From: JAYZDF01 sp036337945 | GTDB lineage: Bacteria; Myxococcota; Kuafuiibacteriia; Kuafuiibacteriales; Kuafuiibacteriaceae | Length of the DNA: 17,976 nt | Assembly (NCBI GenBank): GCA_036337945.1 | Contig: JAYZDF010000076.1 | Location: 1 to 17,976, forward strand | Reading direction: 5' to 3' | Shown here: positions 1 through 7,136 of the stretch, in pieces | How the letters are laid out: each line of letters opens with the position of its first letter | How positions within the stretch are numbered: position 1 is the first letter of the stretch | Translations under genes and position numbers: made by a program | Notes under the pieces: model-generated | The model's input: the letters and a program-made list of their open reading frames with translations, nothing else | Told to the model about the DNA's origin: nothing | Databases searched by the model: none

Positions 1-26
1 GAGAGATTACGCAGCCTCCCAAGACC

Positions 27-2372
27 ATGCTGCCCGTGATGACACCGACCTCGATGCAGGTCCGCAAGCGCAGCGGTTCGTTCGAGCTCGTGGACGTAAG
101 AAAGATTGTTCGCGCGGTGGGCATAAACTGTCGTGGCCAGCAAAATATCGACGCTAACCGAGTCGCAATCAAAACTATCGGTGGCATCTACGACGGAGCT
201 ACGACGAAAGAATTGGATCAACTCTCGATTCAAACAGCTGCTTCATTCATTGCGGAAGAACCCGAATACTCAAAACTCGCCGCGCGATTGCTCGCTACTT
301 ACATTTCGAAAGAGGTGAGACAACAGGATATCCAATGCTTTTCGCAGTCGATATCACACGGCCATGAGCTCGGACTCATCAACGACCGACTTCTTGAAGT
401 TGTCAAAGAGCACAGACGTAAGCTCAACGATACTGTCGCAAACACCCGCAACCAGCTGTTCGAATATTTCGGATTGCGAACGGTCTATGATCGGTATCTT
501 CTGAGGCATCCAATCACACGTCAAGTGATTGAAACGCCGCAATATTTCTTCCTCAGGGTCGCTTGCGCAGTTACTCAAAGCGTTCGCGATGCAATCGAGC
601 TGTACGAGTTATTTTCAACACTTGAGTACCTGCCAAGTTCCCCTACATTGTTCAATTCGGGAACCAACCACGAACAGCTTTCCTCATGCTTTTTGCTCGA
701 CTCGCCAGAAGACGACCTAGGAAGTATCTACCGAAAATACGGCGATATCGCTCAACTCTCAAAGTTCTCGGGCGGCATCGGGCTCGCATATCACAGAGTA
801 CGCTCTAGGGGCGCTCTCATAAAATCGACCAATGGCCACTCAAACGGTATCGTTCCATGGCTAAACACATTGGACGCCTCTGTATCGGCCGTAAATCAAG
901 GTGGTAAGCGTAAGGGAGCATGCTGCGTATACCTTGAAACCTGGCACGCAGATATCGAAGAGTTCCTCGAATTGCGCGATAACACCGGTGACGAGGCACG
1001 ACGTACACACAACCTGAACCTCGCAAACTGGGTACCAGACTTGTTCATGCAAAGAGTTGAAGCGGACGAAATGTGGTCGCTTTTCGACCCAAGTGTCGTG
1101 CCAGAACTCTGCGACCGGTACGGAGAGGATTTTGAGGCGAGTTACCGTGCTGCGGAAGAAGCCGGTCACGCTGTCAAACAAGTCAAGGCTCGTGACCTTT
1201 ATGGTCGAATGATGCGAACACTTGCACAGACCGGAAATGGTTGGATGACTTTCAAAGATGCTGCCAATCGACGATGTAATCAAACCGCTCTTCCCGAGAA
1301 CGTGGTTCATCTCTCAAACCTTTGCACTGAAATTTTGGAAGTCACGTCGGACGACGAGACTGCGGTATGCAACCTTGGGTCTATAAACCTCGGTCGGCAT
1401 ATGGACATCAATGGCGTTGACTACGACAAAATCGGCAGAACTGTTCAACGAGCAGTCCGGCAATTGAATCGCGTCATCGACCTCAACTTTTATCCAATCG
1501 AAGCGACGCGTGCTTCAAACAATCGTTGGCGCCCGGTCGGTCTCGGTCTCATGGGACTTCAGGATGTCATGTTCCAACTGGGCCTTACTTTCGATTCGCA
1601 AGAGGCACTCGAAGTGTCGACCCGTATCCAGGAAGAGATTTATTACTGGGCTCTAAAAACAAGCTGCGAACTTGCCAAAACCGAAGGTCCCCATCCAGCG
1701 TTCGCAGACACACGCGCCGCCCGTGGTGAGCTTCAGTTCGACAGTGCTGGAATCACTCCGAGTAACAAAGCGCGATGGGACGACCTGAAGAAAGAGATCA
1801 AGGAGCACGGCCTGAGAAACTCATTACTCATTGCCATTGCACCTACGGCAACCATTGCTTCAATTGCTGGCTGCTACGAATGCATCGAGCCGCAAGTCTC
1901 AAATCTATTCAAGCGTGAGACCCTGTCAGGTGAGTTTTTACAAATCAACAAGTACCTTGTCGAAACGCTCAAGGAACAAGGTCTTTGGACTGAAGAAATT
2001 AGAACTCAGATCAAGTTGGGAGAAGGCTCTATTCAGCACATCACAGAGATTCCAAGTGCTACACGGGAACTATATCGAACGTCGTGGGAAATTCCGATGC
2101 GAGCTCTGATCGATATGGCTTCGGCACGAGGCGCGTATATTGACCAAAGCCAGTCACTCAATCTGTTCCAAGAGAGCCCAAGCATCGGGGCACTGTCTTC
2201 AATGTACTTCTACGCTTGGAAGAAAGGATTGAAAACCACCTATTATCTCCGGTCTCGACCTGCAACCAATATTGCAAAAACGACCGTAGCAGGACAGGCA
2301 AAACGGTACACAACACAGGAAGCAATTGCTTGCTCGTTGGAGAACCCAGAAATGTGCGAGGCTTGCCAATAA
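27..2372 (+). CDS. nrdA: Class Ia ribonucleoside-diphosphate reductase, alpha subunit
   Basis: This is the large catalytic subunit that reduces ribonucleoside diphosphates to deoxyribonucleotides in the cytoplasm, working with the NrdB subunit encoded next. An ATP-cone occupies about residues 10-100, the allosteric activity site. Catalytic residues can be placed by comparison with E. coli NrdA: the redox pair C221 and C448, the thiyl-radical C433 with N431 and E435 (motif NLCTE), and the radical-transfer tyrosines Y739-Y740. The C-terminal CEAC pair (C777, C780), which relays electrons from thioredoxin or glutaredoxin, is present. Length (781 aa) is close to the family norm of about 760. The start is uncertain. 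The frame is open to the left edge and there are in-frame ATGs at 27, 39 and 54; the third lies directly before the conserved VRKRSG region. No clear ribosome binding site is visible. The gene is followed 52 bases later by nrdB. Confidence 0.96.
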   Translation: MLPVMTPTSMQVRKRSGSFELVDVRKIVRAVGINCRGQQNIDANRVAIKTIGGIYDGATTKELDQLSIQTAASFIAEEPEYSKLAARLLATYISKEVRQQDIQCFSQSISHGHELGLINDRLLEVVKEHRRKLNDTVANTRNQLFEYFGLRTVYDRYLLRHPITRQVIETPQYFFLRVACAVTQSVRDAIELYELFSTLEYLPSSPTLFNSGTNHEQLSSCFLLDSPEDDLGSIYRKYGDIAQLSKFSGGIGLAYHRVRSRGALIKSTNGHSNGIVPWLNTLDASVSAVNQGGKRKGACCVYLETWHADIEEFLELRDNTGDEARRTHNLNLANWVPDLFMQRVEADEMWSLFDPSVVPELCDRYGEDFEASYRAAEEAGHAVKQVKARDLYGRMMRTLAQTGNGWMTFKDAANRRCNQTALPENVVHLSNLCTEILEVTSDDETAVCNLGSINLGRHMDINGVDYDKIGRTVQRAVRQLNRVIDLNFYPIEATRASNNRWRPVGLGLMGLQDVMFQLGLTFDSQEALEVSTRIQEEIYYWALKTSCELAKTEGPHPAFADTRAARGELQFDSAGITPSNKARWDDLKKEIKEHGLRNSLLIAIAPTATIASIAGCYECIEPQVSNLFKRETLSGEFLQINKYLVETLKEQGLWTEEIRTQIKLGEGSIQHITEIPSATRELYRTSWEIPMRALIDMASARGAYIDQSQSLNLFQESPSIGALSSMYFYAWKKGLKTTYYLRSRPATNIAKTTVAGQAKRYTTQEAIACSLENPEMCEACQ

Positions 2373-2410
2373 AAGATTGGTTAGACTGGACAATCGCAAC
2401 ACTTGATTAA

Positions 2411-2415
2411 AGGAG
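2411..2415 (+). promoter_or_regulatory. Ribosome binding site of nrdB
   Basis: AGGAG lies nine bases before the ATG at 2425, in the 52-base nrdA-nrdB gap, and fixes the start of nrdB. Confidence 0.8.
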
Positions 2416-2424
2416 TAAGGAAGA

Positions 2425-3423
2425 ATGTTATTAGATCCCGGACTAAACTTGACCCTTCGCCCAATGGCGTATCCAAAGTTCTATGAGATGTATCGAGCAG
2501 CCATAAAGAACACCTGGACCGTTGAAGAAGTAGACTTTTCAATGGACGTCGATGCTCTAAACAACAAGATGACAACTGCTGAACGGCACCTTATCAATCG
2601 TCTTGTTGCCTTCTTCGCGACCGGAGACTCGATTGTCGCAAACAATCTTGTCTTAAATCTTTACCAACACATCAACGCACCTGAAGCGAGGATGTATCTC
2701 TCGCGGCAGCTCTACGAAGAAGCCTTGCACGTCCAATTCTATCTGACTCTTTTGGATACCTATCTGCCTGACCCCGCTGAGCGAGCGGAGGCATTTCGTG
2801 CCATTGAAACAATTCCTTCCATCAAGAAGAAGGGAGAGTTCTGCATGAAATGGATGGATAGTATCGACGAACTAAAGCAGCTAGATACGAAAGAAGACCG
2901 ACGTAGATTCCTTCTCAACTTGGTGTGTTTCGCTACGTGCATAGAGGGTCTATTCTTCTTCGCCGCCTTCGCATACGTTTACTTCTTGCGCTCGAAAGGC
3001 TTGTTACACGGCCTCGCTGGCGGAACGAATTGGGTATTCCGAGACGAAAGTGCCCACATGGCCTTCGCCTTTGAGGTTGTCGAAACGGTCCGCAAGGAAG
3101 AACCAGACCTTTTTGACCAAGACTTGAAAGACAAGATCCGTGACATGCTTGTTGAGGCAGTCGAATGCGAAATGCAATTCGCCGAAGATGTACTCAGCGG
3201 TGGAGTTGCAGGTTTGTCTACCCGCGATATGCGTACCTATTTGGAGTTCGTGGCTGACCAACGCTTACAGGCGTTGGACATTCCACCTCTGTTTGGAGCG
3301 TCTAATCCGTTTCCTTTCATGGAGCTTCAGGATGTTCAGGAACTGGCGAACTTTTTCGAACGCCGCGTATCTGCCTACCAGGTAGGCGTTACTGGCGAAG
3401 TAAGCCTAAACTCATCCTTCTAA
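2425..3423 (+). CDS. nrdB: Class Ia ribonucleoside-diphosphate reductase, beta subunit
   Basis: This is the radical-generating small subunit of ribonucleotide reductase, a ferritin-like helical protein carrying a dinuclear metal site. All six metal ligands expected from E. coli NrdB are visible with identical spacing: D68, E99, H102, E174, E208 and H211. The radical tyrosine is Y106, in the E-x-x-H-x-x-x-Y arrangement. The presence of Tyr at this site argues against the class Ic (Phe) type. Length is 332 aa, slightly shorter than the E. coli protein. The start is supported by AGGAG at 2411-2415, nine bases upstream. The gene almost certainly shares a transcript with nrdA. Its 3' end faces the convergent gene at 3546-3878 across 122 bases in which I see no convincing terminator. 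Confidence 0.97.
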   Translation: MLLDPGLNLTLRPMAYPKFYEMYRAAIKNTWTVEEVDFSMDVDALNNKMTTAERHLINRLVAFFATGDSIVANNLVLNLYQHINAPEARMYLSRQLYEEALHVQFYLTLLDTYLPDPAERAEAFRAIETIPSIKKKGEFCMKWMDSIDELKQLDTKEDRRRFLLNLVCFATCIEGLFFFAAFAYVYFLRSKGLLHGLAGGTNWVFRDESAHMAFAFEVVETVRKEEPDLFDQDLKDKIRDMLVEAVECEMQFAEDVLSGGVAGLSTRDMRTYLEFVADQRLQALDIPPLFGASNPFPFMELQDVQELANFFERRVSAYQVGVTGEVSLNSSF

Positions 3424-3545
3424 AGAAGCTTCGCCTCATATCAGTTACCTCTTACGCTGAAATAAGACCTGAGCCCCTACTTCTAGAACTTATCCAGCGC
3501 CAGGCCACACAAATTACTACAATCATCAAAAAATTCCGTTCTTGC

Positions 3546-3878
3546 TTATGCAGCAATCGTCCGCGAAAGATGCGCTTGGTACCGTCGTTCATCTCGCGGC
3601 CACATGTGTATAAACCGAGCATATACTTGATTACCGTCAACATCATCGATCTGCGATAATACTCGAATGGGTTGCTCAGCCTCGTCCAAATGGAATTCGA
3701 GCCAAACATGCTGACCGGCCTTCGTGTAGGGACCACTCAGAAACATGCAAATACCCTCGTCCCTTAGCCGCACGGCATAGGTTTCGAAGACATGGTCGTC
3801 CCCGTGAATCTCTAAAATTCGTAAGCTTCCCGTAGGCCGCTTGCTAATGTGTGATGATAAACTTTGAATAACGCTCAT
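3546..3878 (-). CDS. Degenerate PilZ-like protein
   Basis: This is a 110-residue soluble protein without signal peptide or membrane segment. The order of strands (residues 18-90), the turn R39-D-E-G42 followed by ICMF, then KAGQHVWLEF and a late VYARF strand followed by a charged helix, resembles the small PilZ beta barrel. PilZ domains usually bind cyclic di-GMP through an RxxxR motif and a D/NxSxxG motif. Here the second motif is replaced by RDEGIC, lacking the serine, and the first is not clearly present. Binding is therefore doubtful, and the protein may be a non-binding adaptor. The start at 3878 has an AGAGGT ribosome binding site (3885-3890 on this strand) and a strong-looking promoter just upstream. 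It appears to be a single-gene unit converging on nrdB. The family call is by eye and only moderately secure. Confidence 0.6.
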   Translation of the reverse strand: MSVIQSLSSHISKRPTGSLRILEIHGDDHVFETYAVRLRDEGICMFLSGPYTKAGQHVWLEFHLDEAEQPIRVLSQIDDVDGNQVYARFIHMWPRDERRYQAHLSRTIAA

Positions 3879-3901
3879 GTCGTGACCTCTTTTCGAGGGT
3901 G

Positions 3902-3929
3902 ATCATAGCGTGTAATTCAATGTAGTCAA
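3902..3929 (-). promoter_or_regulatory. Sigma-70-type promoter of the PilZ-like gene
   Basis: On the minus strand TTGACT (3924-3929) and TATGAT (3902-3907) are separated by exactly 16 bases. They lie about 25-50 bases upstream of the ATG at 3878, which has its own AGAGGT. Both hexamers match the sigma-70 consensus in five of six positions. Confidence 0.7.
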
Positions 3930-3960
3930 AAAAACGACCTGTAATAAAAGGTAGTTTTTT
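3929..3960 (-). terminator. Hairpin with U-tract, probable terminator of the small membrane protein gene
   Basis: A 12-base inverted repeat with one mismatch (3929-3940 against 3949-3960) surrounds an 8-base loop. The core pairs ACCT with AGGT and is flanked by A and T runs. Read on the minus strand it ends in a run of T, as in an intrinsic terminator, and it sits 17 bases past the stop of the gene at 3978-4166. GC content of the stem is low. Because the arms are A/T runs it could also work in the other direction. Its end overlaps the -35 box of the next promoter. Confidence 0.5.
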
Positions 3961-3977
3961 AAAGAACCGAGCTATCC

Positions 3978-4166
3978 CTACTTCTTCAAGAATGTCAGCC
4001 AAGCCGCAACGACCGCAAAAAGGCCGCCAAACATCAGTTTACCGACGCTGGCCTCGCTCATTCCTGCGCCCCAGAATCCGACTGCCATCGTTATCGGTAC
4101 GAGACCGATAAGAAAGCCTGTAAATACGCGTCCGTCATTTTCCATTGAAGGGTCCTGATTTGACAT
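3978..4166 (-). CDS. Small two-helix membrane protein, unknown function
   Basis: This is a short hydrophobic protein of 62 residues when started at the ATG at 4166. Two membrane segments are visible, at about residues 14-33 (VFTGFLIGLVPITMAVGFWG) and 42-60, joined by a short loop and ending in two lysines. The frame stays open upstream to a GTG at 4268, with ATGs at 4202 and 4184. The extra residues are polar and lack family character, so I chose the later start. None of these starts has a good ribosome binding site, so the choice is tentative. I do not recognise the family. It is divergent from msrB and is followed by a hairpin terminator. Confidence 0.55.
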   Translation of the reverse strand: MSNQDPSMENDGRVFTGFLIGLVPITMAVGFWGAGMSEASVGKLMFGGLFAVVAAWLTFLKK

Positions 4167-4292
4167 GGTCGGGACTCTACTCATTCGTGGGCTGTTCGTC
4201 ATCGATAAAAGTCGTATTTTTGTATTTTTATGACGTTCAGACGGGTTTTTGATGGAATCTATGAGCACTGGTGAAACGTATATAGTGTACCG

Positions 4293-4871
4293 ATGAGTGT
4301 TATTGTTTTGAATCCCCGTGTCTCAATACTCAAGAGGCTTGCCCTTCTTGCTTTTTCAGGGTTTATTCTAGGCTTTGCTTGGCCTGGAAATGGTCCACAG
4401 ACACGGGAAACAGTGACGGCAGCTGGGAATGACACTGTGAAAGATTTCAAAAAAATAAAGAAATCAGACGAAGAGTGGAAAGCGCAGTTGTCCGACCATG
4501 AATTTTATATCCTCCGCCGAGCTGGTACGGAACGACCTTTTACCGGCTCACTTCTAAAGAACAAAGCGAAAGGAACATACCACTGCCGCGGATGCGGCCT
4601 CGCCTTATTCAAATCCGACCACAAATTCAACTCTGGAACAGGTTGGCCGAGCTTCTACGACAAGGCACACCGACACAACGTGGTCACACAGGCCGATAAC
4701 AAGTTTGGCATGGTCAGGACCGAAATTCTGTGCGGACGATGTGACGGCCACCTTGGGCATGTCTTTACTGATGGCCCTGACCCGACCGGGCTACGTTACT
4801 GTGTCAATTCGGCCTCTCTTCAATTCAAAACAAGCGATACTCAGCAAAGTAAGAGAACCTCCGACAAATAA
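4293..4871 (+). CDS. msrB: Exported peptide-methionine (R)-S-oxide reductase
   Basis: MsrB reduces methionine-R-sulfoxide in oxidised proteins. Residues 9-30 (basic K14-R15 followed by a hydrophobic stretch) form a signal peptide or anchor, so this copy probably acts in the periplasm or at the membrane. The MsrB domain spans about residues 58-180: two zinc CxxC pairs (C98/C101 and C147/C150), the SGTGWPSF motif (114-121), GHLGHVF (152-158) and the catalytic cysteine C170 in RYCVNS. Apart from zinc ligands, C170 is the only cysteine, so there is no resolving cysteine and the enzyme is of the one-Cys type. No Shine-Dalgarno sequence precedes the ATG. A TATAGT hexamer at 4281-4286 is placed so that transcription could start at the ATG itself, but no good -35 box was found. 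The predicted signal peptide begins right after this ATG, which supports the start. Confidence 0.93.
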   Translation: MSVIVLNPRVSILKRLALLAFSGFILGFAWPGNGPQTRETVTAAGNDTVKDFKKIKKSDEEWKAQLSDHEFYILRRAGTERPFTGSLLKNKAKGTYHCRGCGLALFKSDHKFNSGTGWPSFYDKAHRHNVVTQADNKFGMVRTEILCGRCDGHLGHVFTDGPDPTGLRYCVNSASLQFKTSDTQQSKRTSDK

Positions 4872-4951
4872 AGCCTCTTTTTTGTCACAGTTACTAGAGC
4901 GAAATCACCAAGAAGAACAGACGGAATCGTCACGTTCTAAGGTATTTCATT

Positions 4952-6445
4952 ATGACAACGCTCACAAAACAACAGTTCACTCAGTCTCTCAATGGAAAGA
5001 CTCTTTCTATCGCAGACGCGAAAGACGACGCGCGACTCTCAGGAGTCAATCTCAAATCCAGCGATCTGAACAATGATGGTCAAATCTCAGGAGACGTTGA
5101 AGCGGGTCGACTTTTCGATGAAATAGACAAGTTTGACAAAAATGGAGACAGAAACTCAGTCGCCCTCACCCAGCGTGGTCGCGCAACACCGGTTGCACCA
5201 AAAATTGAAGCAATAGGCGAAAAAGCACAGGTCGATACGCTGCGGGCTCTCGCAAACACGGGGCCACGGAGCAACAACGATGTGGTGCTACTTGGAATGA
5301 ACAAAGGCTCAAGCCACGAAGCACAGTCACTTCGTAATCGCGGGCTGCAGGTTCAACATATCAAAGATGCACGAGTAGATGACACCGCTCGCGGTGACGA
5401 CGGTAAGACCTACAACCTCACAACACCCGACGGAGTGTCTGGATTTGTTGGTTCACTAAAGCTTCCCGAAGCACAAAGTGCCAAAATTAAAGAGGTATTG
5501 AACCGAGCAGACCCAGACGCCAAAGATGAGCTGGCTCAGCTGACGAAGACTTGGGCTAAGGGAGAGCGAGGAGAAGAAATTCCTTCGCGCCTGGTGTTGT
5601 CGGGCCACAGTGTTGGTGATGGTGTTTGGGGTGACCATAATGGCGAAATTTATCGCCGTGATATTGCAGACCTGGCGAAAGCGATGCCCAGAGCCGCTGC
5701 GCAAGTAGAGGATCTGCATATCTCGGGCTGTTACTCAGGTGGGCAAGGACACGTGGATTCCTGGAGAGAGATCTTCCCAAAAGCAAAGACCGTATGGGCC
5801 TATACCGGGTCGGCACCTGGTAGCTACAGCGGAGCAACCACTCACCTCGCCCGTTGGGACCGCGCTACTCGCGGTGAAGTTTCCACTCTCGACCGAAACG
5901 TTGCGAGAGGAACCCGAAAAGGCGACAACGTTGCAACCTGGAGCGTCGACACCGGGTACAATAATGGTGAACCGACCCGGAGTTATGCAGAGGTTCGCCA
6001 GGACTTCGACTGGTCTAGACCGGACTATGACCAATTCTTCTCCGGTGCTGAAAACGTCGAAAACACTCAAGACGGCCCTCTTCGTGACCACTACAATAAT
6101 ACGCAAAGACTTATTCAGCACACCGATTTACCTCAGGAGCAGCGTGCACAGCTCACTGCCCATAGAGACAGCACGATTCGCCTTATCTATTATTCGAAAT
6201 CGGTCGCACCCAACTTTCAATCGCATCATCAAGACCAAATCAGAGAAGGATTTCGGTCCGTTGGCATGCCAGCGCCTGATTTCTCGAAGCTCTCGCGTCT
6301 GGACGCCTTAGCTCAGATATCAGCGTTCGAAAACAAAGTAGGACGTTTGAGTTCGCCCCCCGCGGCAGCCCAATCGCTATTACCTCTATTAACTGGTGGA
6401 TTAAGAGACCTCAATTCGGCCATTATCCCCTCAACATGGATTTAG
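4952..6445 (+). CDS. EF-hand-like plus caspase-like (clan CD-type) protein
   Basis: This is a 497-residue protein with no signal peptide or membrane segment. Residues 38-50 (D38, N40, D42, G43, I45) and 62-70 (D62, N64, D66) form two adjacent calcium-loop-like motifs of the EF-hand or dockerin kind. A central alpha/beta region (about 108-290) contains LVLSGHS with H219 and, 41 residues later, HISGCYSGG with C260. A His after one hydrophobic strand and a Cys after the next is the layout of clan CD peptidases (caspase, legumain and gingipain types). If active, it would be a calcium-influenced cysteine peptidase; that is inference, and CHAT-like or inactive homologues are alternatives. The C-terminal 150 residues are polar and helical with no recognised domain. 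The stop overlaps the next gene's start by ten bases, suggesting coupled translation. A possible weak AAGG lies about ten bases before the ATG. Confidence 0.75.
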   Translation: MTTLTKQQFTQSLNGKTLSIADAKDDARLSGVNLKSSDLNNDGQISGDVEAGRLFDEIDKFDKNGDRNSVALTQRGRATPVAPKIEAIGEKAQVDTLRALANTGPRSNNDVVLLGMNKGSSHEAQSLRNRGLQVQHIKDARVDDTARGDDGKTYNLTTPDGVSGFVGSLKLPEAQSAKIKEVLNRADPDAKDELAQLTKTWAKGERGEEIPSRLVLSGHSVGDGVWGDHNGEIYRRDIADLAKAMPRAAAQVEDLHISGCYSGGQGHVDSWREIFPKAKTVWAYTGSAPGSYSGATTHLARWDRATRGEVSTLDRNVARGTRKGDNVATWSVDTGYNNGEPTRSYAEVRQDFDWSRPDYDQFFSGAENVENTQDGPLRDHYNNTQRLIQHTDLPQEQRAQLTAHRDSTIRLIYYSKSVAPNFQSHHQDQIREGFRSVGMPAPDFSKLSRLDALAQISAFENKVGRLSSPPAAAQSLLPLLTGGLRDLNSAIIPSTWI

Positions 6446-7089
6446 CCCGGGCTCTATCACTCTGCACACGACCCACCTTAGTTCTGCTCACGGTTCTATC
6501 GTTCTTAGGATGCCAACAACAACAGCCTTCAAAAGCCCCTCATCGCGATGCCGAGCCCGTACATTCTGCTCAGATGCAAAAGACTGCCGTCGTGAAAAAT
6601 GAGCCGCAAACGAAGCTCGTATCTACAAGTTCTGTCTGCGCCGCAGGGTTCGATGAAGCGGCAAGCCACATTGAAAACCAACTTTTCCCCCTGCGGATTC
6701 CATCGTGTCTGAAGGCGATCGGAACCGCCTGCCCTCTTCTCTCTGAAGCTGTTCGGATTGCAGCTTCGAGTGCAGCAGCACAAAATTCGGAGCTTCGATC
6801 ACAGACTCTTTACGAAGCAGTTAAGCGGCGACTTTCTCCCGACTGCAATGTAGTGAAAGCGCACGACAGTGCCGAGAAGCTAGGAGAGAACTGTTATGAG
6901 AGGCGTCATGATTTATCCAGTCGACTCATCGCTGACATGGACGCCGGCATTTTCGCGTTTTATCTCGTCGTTGAGGAAGAACTGAAAACTAAGAAGCTTT
7001 ACGACAAGAATTCTCGGAGGATCTTGCTCAATCTCCTTCTTACCTCCGCTATGGAAGGAGAGAAAAAGAAGCGCAAAAAACGTAGGTAG
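6436..7089 (+). CDS. Putative lipoprotein, unknown function
   Basis: This is a 217-residue protein with an N-terminal signal peptide (hydrophobic stretch about residues 13-25) ending in F-L-G-C26, an acceptable though not ideal lipobox (Phe at -3). A polar Gln/Lys/Pro-rich linker runs to about residue 65. A mostly helical domain with five cysteines (C68, C91, C99, C137, C153) follows, and the protein ends in a very basic tail (KKKRKKRR). The ATG lies ten bases before the end of the upstream caspase-like gene in another frame, with no separate ribosome binding site, so translation is probably coupled. The overlap suggests the two products work together, for example as an envelope partner or regulator of the upstream protein, but no domain supports this. 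I do not recognise the family. Confidence 0.75.
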   Translation: MDLARALSLCTRPTLVLLTVLSFLGCQQQQPSKAPHRDAEPVHSAQMQKTAVVKNEPQTKLVSTSSVCAAGFDEAASHIENQLFPLRIPSCLKAIGTACPLLSEAVRIAASSAAAQNSELRSQTLYEAVKRRLSPDCNVVKAHDSAEKLGENCYERRHDLSSRLIADMDAGIFAFYLVVEEELKTKKLYDKNSRRILLNLLLTSAMEGEKKKRKKRR

Positions 7090-7136
7090 CATCTCAGCTC
7101 GTTTTCCTATAAACCGTAGCTGCAGGCCCACTTAGA

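Noticed and set aside
861..1310. 149-residue minus-strand ORF inside nrdA
   Set aside because: It is antisense to strongly conserved nrdA sequence and has no family features.
4167..4268. Longer N-terminus of the small membrane protein from GTG 4268
   Set aside because: The extra 34 residues are polar, lack a ribosome binding site, and run into the msrB upstream region. A start at 4166 directly before the hydrophobic protein is simpler.
4850..4900. Possible terminator after msrB (T-run at 4878-4884)
   Set aside because: Only a 4-5 base stem (AAGAG with CTCTT) with a loop of more than 20 bases can be drawn, too weak to call.
5739..6311. 190-residue plus-strand ORF inside the caspase-like gene
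   Set aside because: It lies in another frame within a longer ORF that has clear motifs and a coupled neighbour. The translation has no domain character.
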